DNA of 64,000 bases from Purshia tridentata. Lineage: Eukaryota > Streptophyta > Magnoliopsida > Rosales > Rosaceae. Below, in pieces: positions 48,220 through 57,548 of this stretch. Positions within the stretch are counted from its first letter, which is position 1; every line of letters starts with the position of its first letter. Where the stretch lies: contig QANT01002236.1 in the NCBI GenBank assembly GCA_003254885.1, forward strand, positions 1 through 64,000, written 5' to 3'. The notes below the pieces were generated by a model. That model did no database searches. It was not told the DNA's origin and saw nothing but the letters and a program-made list of their open reading frames with translations. The position numbers and the translations under genes were made by a program.

Positions 48220-51200
48220 TCTTATTCTTAATCATATAAAGTATTATGATTAATATATTCAATTTACTTTTATGGACACCCTTCCTTCTCCTTTGGCTTT
48301 GCCCAACCAACCAAGTCTTTTCCCCAATGAATAGAGAGGTCTATTGCGTGTAGACCTTATGCAAACTTGAATGACCTATCAATGTCTCTTGTTTACACCT
48401 TTTAACAACCCCATTACTGATTTAAGTTTAATTAAAATAATGGTGTTTCCATTAATTAATATCAGATTAATACTTAATATATGACTGCTTTTTGACCTAA
48501 AATTATATACAAGCACAAGCCCACAAGTAATTAAATAAGCAGCATATATCTAATTAAGGAAATTTTAGCAGTACCTATATAGGTAAATCAACATTCTGAT
48601 TCCTTAATTCGGAGTAGTAGAGCATTCAAACTCCACGTACTCTGTCTTTTCTCTCTTCTAATTTAATAAAATTGAAAAAAACACATAATTAATTTAATTA
48701 CACATTTTTTCTAAACTGCTAGTCTAGCTCAAGCTCAAATCAGATAAAGATAAAGATTAAAATAACAATATTAATTAAAAAAGAAGAAGAAGGTTATAAG
48801 ATGCTGCTGGTGGCCGGTGGGAAATTATCAGGCCGTCTTTTTGTTTTGAAACGTGAAAATTAATGACATGATGTGGTTGAAGGTTAATTAAACTTTAAAA
48901 TAGGCTATCTATAAAACTTTAGTTTCTGCATATGGCTAATACAGCTAGCTATATAGGAAGGAGTCTATAATTGTTGGCGCATCGATCTCCACAAAAACAA
49001 TAATTAAACACACAAAAAAAGATAAGAAAAACATTTGACAAAACGAAACTAGAGCTAGGATGATCTGGTCAGTTTGATATGGTTTCGATTATAATCAACA
49101 CAATATGACATGCTCGTATGTTTAATTTCAACATCACATGTACAATGTTAAATTAACCTGACTTAAGTCCAAGTTGGGCGCCGTTGAATGACAAAAAGTT
49201 CTCAACATTTCTGTACTATATGCATGCTTTGTTTCATCAATCGTTAATCATCAAATTATAACGTAGCTTTAACACGATTGCACACCCAATAATTTAGCTA
49301 GCTAGCACATGCAGCTAATAATTTGTGCCACTAATTCATCAAATTAACCCTCACTGATTTCGACTTGTATCAACGTAATAATAAGTGAGATGCTCATGTG
49401 AGCTACTTTTTTCGGGTACCTATAAGTTTACTTTACAATCTAATTATTAATTCGAAATAGATTAATTAATTATTAATTTCTTATTTGAATTTCCATGCAA
49501 AGAAAGCATTTGTCAGAAATTGGATGGTATAGAATTTTGCAAACTGTCCTCCATTAATGGTTTAGTGAAGAAGGTCCACGCGTGGTTTGCTTAGTTGGAC
49601 TTACTGTTTCTTATATATATATATATATATGCATGTATGTGTGGGGTTTCCCATTAATATTCGCACTCGCTTTCTTCGTTCCTAATTCATTTTGATCTGC
49701 TTGTAAATGTAACCTCAGAATATCAACTTTAATTTGTCTTATGAAAAGAAGATCCATCGATGTAAAACGTGAGCTACCACCGATGGGATATATATGATCA
49801 TTCATTTCTCACTACTTTTGTCATTTAATTATTTATTTTCCACATATATTTGTTAATAAATATATCTGTGGATTTGTTAGAATAAAGAGCAATGAGACCA
49901 TATGGTCCCATACTTCATAATACTTTAAAGTACTGCAGTGACAGTATTATATACGTTGCTATCAGGGACAGAACTTGCAAGGGACAAGAGTGGCCATCCC
50001 CCTAGCTGCAAGTTTTTGAAAAATAACTACTTAATGTGTTTGACACACTAATTTGCTGAAATGTGACCCACTAAACAAATATAGGTCAAAGTCTATTATC
50101 AGACAGAAGAATAAAGATTTCACTAAGCTCAACAGGTCATCTTCTATAATTATAATTGGACTCACTAATGACTTTAGTTTAACGTAAAAAATATCCTAGA
50201 TTCAGTTTGAAAAACCATAAGCATATTGTTAAGACTGTTTGTTTTTTGTTAGACTAACATGTTATATTACTAGATCGTCAATCCAAACTATTCAATAAAT
50301 GGATTCTTATTTAAATTTATGATACGTGTAATCATAGTCACAATTTAGCGTGATAAGTCAGATATCAAATGTGATATATTAGGACACTCGGCATGAGGTA
50401 CCCAAAGAAATGGAACTATGTTAATGAGTCAACAATTTCAGTTTACTATATGCATATGCCTTGGCTCCAATGTGGATATATTGTGGAAAACCAGCTGCTA
50501 TAGCTATAGTCTTCAGCATAACATGGGAATTCTTGGTACAGTATGGAAAGGTTGGATGCCACTTCTCCTACTCCAACTCAAACTCGAAAGGGTCAACAAG
50601 ACCCAACTTGTGAGAGAGGAAGATATTAGATATATACAATATCCTAGCAAAGTAGAAGAATCCATTATCTTTAAATGGATTCATACTAGAGGCTTCTGGC
50701 TTTCAGGTTTTTTAGGTCTCTGCTCTTGACTAAAGTAATTATACTGCACAGTGCACCCCCTTTAAATTCTGAGAGGGACAACATGCTTGGTACCTGCCAA
50801 CAGGACACATATAATGAATGTCTGATAATTTAATATAGTAGGAAATATAAATTTAAAAAGAAAAATAAAGTAAAGTACGGTCTTTGTTAGTTAGCATGTT
50901 GCTCAAAAATGCACTTCTGAGTCACCTTTTTCTCTATTTACAAACAATCAAGAATGGTCTGCATTTACAATATTGATTAAAATGTAGTTCTTGGAGTGTA
51001 AGTCACCCAAATGATACCTCATTTTTTATCTCCTAAACCCCCCACACAAAACCATATATACATGGAGAGAAAGCAGATAAGTATTTGTGATGAAACCACA
51101 ATTATGAATCCACAATGATTGACCTTCTTTTCACTTAAAAGCATAACCCCTCTTTTAAAATCTTTCAACGATTAGAAGGTGATGTTAAAAGCCAATATTC

Positions 51201-52993
51201 GTAAATTGCCACAGTACACCAAAAGTGGCTTTAGATTTGAATTATTGGTTGAAGATTTTGTTGCATTAGATTTACATAATTCAAATTGTAAGGGATTATA
51301 ATATAGCGGCAGTTTTTGTGTGTACCGGATTGCGAATCCACAAAAAAGGCTAGCAATTTGTTTAGAATAAATAACAACAATCCTTCTCCAACTTTGCAGT
51401 TAGTATCACTTTGATCTACAAACTTATTTTTTGAATTTTATTGCCAAAAAAACTTTCAATTATACATCACTTAAGTCTATTTCGTCAATTCCATCTACAA
51501 AATTCAAAAAACAAATTTATAAATCAAACTAATATTCAAAATAAAATTTAAGCACCATTATTGTAAGTTTCTCCTTTTATATGGACTGAAATTTACGCCA
51601 AAAGATCATGATTGGTCACCTCAAAAGCTACTAATAAACTATATAGCTTTTGATTTATAATTTGATTATTGAGTGAAGTTTTGCTTTATCATTCAAGAGG
51701 GAATTTAATAAGTCCTGACAAAGCAAACTTTTGAAAGGTAAATGAGCTTTTGCTTTTATCATGCAAGAGTCAACTATAAAGTTTAAGACAACCATAAATC
51801 TGAATTCTCATTGGATTAGTAACTCAAATTTGTTATTTCTTTGTCATTGTAAAATAATATTTAAGTTGCCTATAAATATACCGAAACTTTGTAATTGAAC
51901 CCTACCTTTTACCTATTGATGTGAGAATACAAATTAAAGCTTACCTCAATTTAATACAGATTAAAGCTACAAAAAGTTGCTCTAGTTTTTTTATTTTTTG
52001 GATATTGAGGATAATCCATTTTCCCCTTACTCCACACCCTGGAGCAACCCCAAAATTGGTGTACAGCAACAGCAACTAGTGCAACGGTTAACCAAGACTC
52101 GCAGAACAGCAGGGAGTCGACGGGCTGATGTCTGGGTTTACAGCAACAATGCATCTGAACCAATGAAACCAGTAGGAGTCTATATGCCATTTCTGAGATG
52201 CATCTGCGAATAATGTTAGCTTTCAGCCCCTCATACCTGTGGTGGACTGGACTCACTTTTTAACCCCTACGTTTCCCTTGTGACTATCATCGCTATCAAG
52301 GACAATGCAGAAAGCTCAACCTTGGCTGGTTAAGAAAGATTGACACAAGATGACGCGCATCACTTGTTAATCATCTGTGGAAAACTTTCTTTTTTACTAA
52401 ACTGTGCACTGATGTCTTACCATCTTCATTCTTCTCTTTCTCTATCATTCTCAAATATAGAACTTGTCTGGAAGAAAACTCAAACTTCTTCTTTAAATTG
52501 TACAAATTATGGCAAACCTCATGAAACAGTTCCTCCTCACCAGAGCCATAAGAAATGCATTTGTGGAGAACTAGCCCTACTTTCAGCTGGCCATTTATTG
52601 TCAGTTCCTGTCTCAGAATGGAGGATAAGATTGCTTGACCTGCCTCAACTTGAACCCCACCCAACTTCTACTTTAATTGCATGGACGAAGAAACATCCAG
52701 CTCATTGAAAAATGTCAAACTTAATTTCTTCCTTGATCAGCCCTAATCAATAAGCATGCCAAAACAGAAAATAATTTCACCCTTTACCAATTTGCATCTA
52801 CTCCAGTTGCAAATCCAAACAGCATAGAAATGATAGCTAAACAACACTGTAGTCCATGTCGCTTGGCTTCATCATTACTGCAAAATGTTGAACAGCACTC
52901 AGCTGCGTGACAGAAATTGAATTCTTTTAGAACATGTAGCCTGTAGGCAGGACTGGGCCTTTCTGATGTTGTCAAAAACAGCCCAAGGTATCA
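46256..52993. other. 6.7-kb AT-rich spacer; right part probably PPR 3' UTR
   Basis: No gene is supported. The first 1-2 kb should hold LBD regulatory DNA. Features noticed: an (AT)14 tract at 48192-48219, TA tracts near 49613-49630, a possible transposon scrap near 49963-50030, and a weak fold-back at 51405-51540. From about 51990 to 52993 base composition is less AT-rich and several short open frames occur on both strands, but none has an ATG start with a recognisable product. This is most simply the 3' UTR and flank of the leftward PPR gene. Confidence 0.55.
48192..48219. repeat. (AT)14 microsatellite
   Basis: A pure AT run of 28 bases in the spacer upstream of the LBD gene. Confidence 0.95.
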
Positions 52994-55318
52994 CTACAAC
53001 TTAACATCCTTTGATACACTCTTTCGCCTCTTAATCAGCCCGTTCATCAAATTGATATAAACATCTTTATGCACAGTGATGCCTTTCTGCTCTGATTCTC
53101 CCAAAATGTGCATTGCATCCTTGTATTTACCTTGAAAGCACAACTCATTTATCTGTTCTGAATAAGCTACTGCGCTCAAATCACATTCCACTGAAGAGTT
53201 ACAGGTCACCCCATCTTCCCCCTTGTCCAAATTCAAGGACCGATCAGGTAATTTTCCCATTTCAGTTATTTTCAAAATAAACTCCTCTGCTTCCTTAATC
53301 CTACCACTATCAGTAAGTGCACCCAGAATGGCACTGTATGTATACTGGTCTGGAACTAATTTCTTTTCTTCCATATCTGCAAAAAGATTGAAAGCATCCT
53401 CCAACCTCCCTTCTTTGCAAAGGCTTGATATCAATGTGTTGTAAGTAACTGCATCAATGTCTTTCCCTTTTGAAATCCATGTGTTAAAAAGCTTAAGAGC
53501 TTTTTCTAACATACCCTCTCTACACAGTCCAGAAAGAAGAATATTACATGTAAACACATCTGGCTTGAATGATTTCTCAACCATTTTGTTGTGGAACTGA
53601 AATGCTTTCTCAACATACCCCTCAAGGCAGTAACCATGAATTATTGTGTTGTATGTAGTTTCATCTGGGACTAGACCGTTCCCTAGAAGCTCATTCAACT
53701 TGTCTAATGCTTGATCAGTTTTTCCAGAATGGCATAACCCTCCAATTATAGAGTTATAGGTGACAATGCTAGGAATGATCTGTTTCTCCTTCATCTCATC
53801 CCAAAGCTTCAAAGCCCTGTTCGCCATCTCATTCTTAAAGCATCCTATGATCAGAGTTCCATAACTTACCTCATTAAGTATATAACCCCGCTTAGTGGCA
53901 GTATGAAGCAACTTAAATGCCTCATCAAGCTTCTTCTCGCTACAAAGAGTGTGAAGAACAGTATTGAGGGTAAAAACATCCAACTTCAAACCTTTCCTAC
54001 CCATCTCATCCAGCGTCTTAAATGCTTCTCCCATTTTCTCAGCTTTGCAATACCCATTAATCAACGTATTATAAGTGACACAATCAGGAGCAAACCCATT
54101 TTCCTCCATCTTCCTTATGGTATCACTTGCTTCATCCATCTTCCCTTCCTTGCAAAACCACTTCACCATTATATTGTGCGTAACACCATCTGCTTTCACT
54201 CCCCTTACACGCATCTCCTCAATCAACTTAAGTGCCTCTGAACTGCTTCTCCACTCAAAATACGCATCAATCAATGTGTTATACGTGACAACATCAGGTG
54301 ACAGCTTCAAATTCTCCATCTCATCCCGAAGCCTAAGAGACTCCTCAATCCTACCCTTGCTACACAACCCACTAACTAACATATTATACGTCCAAACATC
54401 CGGCAAAACATCATTCTGTGTCATCAATTCAATCACCTTTGCTGCCTCCTTCAACCACCCCATCTTGCAATACCCACAAACCAAAATATTAAAAGTGTTC
54501 CTATTTGGAAGCAACCCTCGATTCTTCATGTCCAACAGCAAGTCCCGTGCCTCACTCAACTGACCCTTCTTACACAACCAGTCCAACAGTGTATTATAGC
54601 TCACATTATCAGGCATACATCCAAAGTCACTCATCCTACTCAACAACTCCATAGCATCCCTAAACTTATGCCCCAAGCAATACCCATATATCAAAATGTT
54701 AAACGTTGTCGTATTCACGCTTACCCCCAATTCAGTGGCATCCCTAAACACACATTTAGACAATGAAATCGAATGAGAGGACGGGTGCCTTACCAGAGCA
54801 TTAAGCAAAGTATTGCAGGTAAGCGAATTGGGTCGAAACCGAAGCCGCTTCATTTTGTCAAACACTTGGGCTGCAAGGTGGGGTTTTCCGGAATGTACAT
54901 AGGCTCCAATGGAAGTGTCCAGAAGGGCCTTGGTGGGTTTTGGTACGGTGCAGTCGGGGTGCAGAATAAGGCGGTGGAGATCATTTTGGCGATCGGAGGC
55001 GATGAATTGGACGAGTAAGCTTTTGGCGTCAGTGAACTTGTTGTGAGAAAACAGAGAGGGGAGGAGGTTGAGGAGGGGATGTGGGGTTTGGGTCAGGGCC
55101 GGGGTGTGGGCCTGGGCCCATTGGAAGAAGGATACGAGGGTGGAGGGTTGGGAAGCTAGGGTTTTGGAGCGGAGGATAGAGAGGAAGAGGGGTTGGGTTA
55201 GGCAGGGAATGTAGGGTTTTAGGGGTTGTGGGGTTTTGGTGGTGATTAAGAGGTTGGTTATGGCTTCGAGGATTTGGGGTTGGGTTAAGGGTGGCTTTGG
55301 GGTTATTGTGGCGGCCAT
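52994..55318 (-). CDS. P-class pentatricopeptide repeat protein
   Basis: Intronless, 774 residues from the ATG at 55318 (MAATITPKPP). Sixteen 35-residue PPR motifs of P type run from about residue 140 to 700 with almost no gaps, then a degenerate one near 735. There is no E, DYW or SMR domain. Such proteins bind organellar RNA one base per motif and stabilise, splice or help translate it. The N-terminus is hydrophobic with Thr and Pro and few acids, compatible with organelle targeting; mitochondrion or plastid cannot be decided. Residues 5 and 35 of most motifs are Asn and Asp (see findings). Overall it recalls Arabidopsis At2g16880; this is from memory. It shares a 186-base promoter with the divergent AllA-like gene. 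Confidence 0.96.
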   Translation of the reverse strand: MAATITPKPPLTQPQILEAITNLLITTKTPQPLKPYIPCLTQPLFLSILRSKTLASQPSTLVSFFQWAQAHTPALTQTPHPLLNLLPSLFSHNKFTDAKSLLVQFIASDRQNDLHRLILHPDCTVPKPTKALLDTSIGAYVHSGKPHLAAQVFDKMKRLRFRPNSLTCNTLLNALVRHPSSHSISLSKCVFRDATELGVSVNTTTFNILIYGYCLGHKFRDAMELLSRMSDFGCMPDNVSYNTLLDWLCKKGQLSEARDLLLDMKNRGLLPNRNTFNILVCGYCKMGWLKEAAKVIELMTQNDVLPDVWTYNMLVSGLCSKGRIEESLRLRDEMENLKLSPDVVTYNTLIDAYFEWRSSSEALKLIEEMRVRGVKADGVTHNIMVKWFCKEGKMDEASDTIRKMEENGFAPDCVTYNTLINGYCKAEKMGEAFKTLDEMGRKGLKLDVFTLNTVLHTLCSEKKLDEAFKLLHTATKRGYILNEVSYGTLIIGCFKNEMANRALKLWDEMKEKQIIPSIVTYNSIIGGLCHSGKTDQALDKLNELLGNGLVPDETTYNTIIHGYCLEGYVEKAFQFHNKMVEKSFKPDVFTCNILLSGLCREGMLEKALKLFNTWISKGKDIDAVTYNTLISSLCKEGRLEDAFNLFADMEEKKLVPDQYTYSAILGALTDSGRIKEAEEFILKITEMGKLPDRSLNLDKGEDGVTCNSSVECDLSAVAYSEQINELCFQGKYKDAMHILGESEQKGITVHKDVYINLMNGLIKRRKSVSKDVKL

Positions 55319-55504
55319 GGAAGCTCTGTGAGTGAGAGTGAGAGACACAGAGATACAGTCTTACAGTGGTTGAAGAAAGAGTACGTTTTACGTAGCTGGG
55401 GACCTTAAGACGCTGCGTTTTGGTTTAGATGTGTTTGACCACAAACGGCGACGTTTGATTAGACCGTTATTTCGTTTCCTTATCCTTCGTAGAAATTTTT
55501 GCGG
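55319..55504. promoter_or_regulatory. Compact bidirectional promoter (PPR / AllA-like)
   Basis: Only 186 bases separate the two divergent start codons. With leaders included, the shared promoter must be under about 150 bases. No TATA box is visible on either strand. Words of the AAACG/CGTTTT type recur (GTACGTTTTACG, CTGCGTTTTGG, AACGGCGACGTTTG). Confidence 0.7.
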
Positions 55505-56419
55505 ATGAAAAAAGAGATGGAAATCTCCGGCGACCCAAAGCTGGTGAAGCTGAAGCCCATCGAAGCCACTCCGGAGACCTTCGAAGAGTACGGTCAGGTC
55601 GTGGAGGCCTCGCCGGACGGCGAGGAATTCGGTGCTCGTGATGCTCAGTTGGACCTCAGCCACGGAGTTCCAAGGTAATTGGTAGTTGGTTTTTAATGTT
55701 AAAAGGTCGGAGATTAGATTCATGGTAATTGGATTTTAACGAAACAGATTGCCATTGAAGAATTTTGTGATGTGGGTTTTGGTTATTGACTTGTTTGATG
55801 CATGTCTTGTTGATAGGTTCTACATTATGCACCTTCAAAATAGGCCGCTGAAGTTTTCCAAGATCACACACCATGCGAGCGTGACGCAGTGCCTTGGCTC
55901 AGTTGGTGGCCATGTTTGGTATCTTGGAGTGGCCAAGCCTTCCATTGTGGACACACAAACACTTGAAGGCAACAAGGATCATAATGTGGTGCTGTCACGC
56001 TGTGGTCATTTCTATGTGCCTCCTGCTGTTTCGGGTGTCTGTGTTTTCAAGATTACAGGTCCCAAGTTCCTCAAGCTTAACCATGGGACATGGCATGCAG
56101 GGCCTTTGTTCAGGGCAGACACTATGGACTTCTACAATTTGGAGCTCAGCAATACCAATGTGAGTTTATTCCTTTCATCTGCTCTTTCAACCAAGTCTCA
56201 ACTTAATGGTGCATTTGCACAGATATAATATTTGGATTTTGGGCATACAATGAGCTTCTAAAGCAGACATCTTTGATTTCAAAACCGAAACCCCTTCCAA
56301 GCATAGACTGCTCTGTTTTACTCACATAATGCCATTTTTCATTGTAGGTGGTTGATCACACAACACACGACTTCGTGAAGAAAAATGGAGTGAAGTTCTT
56401 GATCGAAGAGCAACTGTGA
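55505..56419 (+). CDS. AllA-like (ureidoglycolate hydrolase domain) cupin
   Basis: Three exons: 55505-55674, 55817-56159, 56348-56419; 194 residues. A second in-frame ATG four codons on (MEISGDPKLVKL) could be used instead. The middle and end (HLQNRPLKFSKITHH, SRCGHFYVPPAVSGVC, LNHGTWHAGPLF, DFYNLEL) match the AllA/ureidoglycolate lyase cupin family. In bacteria AllA splits ureidoglycolate to glyoxylate and urea in purine breakdown. Plants are known to use a different, unrelated amidohydrolase (UAH) for that step, so the annotation 'ureidoglycolate hydrolase' carried by this plant family should not be taken as its function. His residues in GTWHAG and the HH near residue 75 could ligand a metal; this is inference. 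No targeting peptide is evident. Confidence 0.9.
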
Positions 56420-57548
56420 TTCTCTGCTTCTGATTTCAACTTCTGAACTAGTTTTAGATATTGTGTATCTTAAATAAATACCAACTATTTCAAATCAATT
56501 TCTTCCTTACCATAAACTTCATGTAGTTACTTTCATAATAATGTCTTGACCTGTTATGATCTGGGTTGTCTAAAGATTATAACATGTCTCATATTTACAC
56601 GATAATTAACTGTAGGCTCAATTACAGAGTGCACCCACCTATAGTATTTCAAATTAGTTTATTACCTAAAAATATTTTAAATACACACCCCAATTATCAA
56701 AAATCTATAAACTAGCACTTTTGTTAAAATTTTCATCCAAAAAAATGTCAAGTGTCATCGTGGTGGACAATATTAATGTGGCATTTGTTGTTGACATGTA
56801 GTATATGGGGGGAGGTATATTGTCCATGGTGGCACTTAACATTTTTTGGATGAAAATTTTAACAAAATCACTAGTTTGTAGGTTTCTAATAGTTAGTATA
56901 TGTATTTAAAATATTTTTTTAATTATTGAACCAATTTGAAATACCCTCTATAGTTAGTGCCTTGGTGGGTGCACTTTGTAATCAAACCTTAACTATAATA
57001 ACATGTCTATTTATAATGAAATGTTAATCATCATTAATACGTGTGACGCTTGGTACATGTTAAAAAATAAATTATGATTAATGGTGATGAGCAAAACTGT
57101 GCTCTTATTTTTTAAGATATACTTACTCATTGTGCTAATGTGCTTGACCACAAAAAAGTTGGCTTGTCCTAGCGAACAAGGGGACACAACAGGGAAAGCC
57201 CTTCCATATATGCCAGGGGGCATTGTCCATTCCCAAATTCTTGAGCCATTATAGAGAAATTTTTCAAAATTTGCAAGGAATATAATGATGAAAGGCAAGA
57301 AGTCATACGATTTGGAATATACAGATGAACAAACAATAATTTCATTATAAACTTTTATTAATGGTACAAACACAAAAGAATATCTCCCTAGTTGAAAACA
57401 AAAATAAATCTTACAGCATTAACACACTCCATAAAAAAAATGCTTCCAGAGAGTCAAGTATATAAATACTCCCTTTTTACGATACAATAACAGTAGGCAT
57501 TGATCAAATCTGCCAAGGGTAGCAACAGCTTGAAATTCCACCACATAA
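56420..57548. other. Convergent spacer containing a MITE
   Basis: This lies between the 3' ends of the AllA-like and GET4 genes. Apart from the 374-base element (listed) and the two 3' UTRs, only AT-rich DNA is seen. Confidence 0.6.
56615..56988. mobile_element. Mutator-type fold-back MITE with 9-base target duplication
   Basis: A 374-base non-coding element whose two halves are long imperfect inverted repeats. Left end: GGCTCAATTACAGAGTGCAC. Right end, read in reverse: GGTTTGATTACAAAGTGCAC. The repeat continues over roughly 160 bases per arm (for example TTTTCATCCAAAAAA against TTTTTTGGATGAAAA, and TATTTTAAATACA against TGTATTTAAAATA). It is flanked by TTAACTGTA (56606-56614) and TTAACTATA (56989-56997), a 9-base target duplication with one change. 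Long terminal repeats plus a 9-base duplication are the marks of Mutator-like elements. There is no transposase, so it was mobilised in trans. Confidence 0.88.

Noticed and set aside
50418-50729. Plus-strand open frame of 103 residues with an ATG
   Set aside because: No family resemblance, no promoter signs, composition like the surrounding spacer; the length is expected by chance in 6.7 kb.
51951-52708. Overlapping open frames on both strands of about 100-120 residues
   Set aside because: They start with non-ATG codons and show no recognisable product. The GC-richer DNA is explained as the 3' UTR of the PPR gene.
53903-54563. Plus-strand frames of 112-162 residues opposite the PPR gene
   Set aside because: They arise from the repeated codon pattern of the PPR motifs on the other strand; they have no independent similarity.
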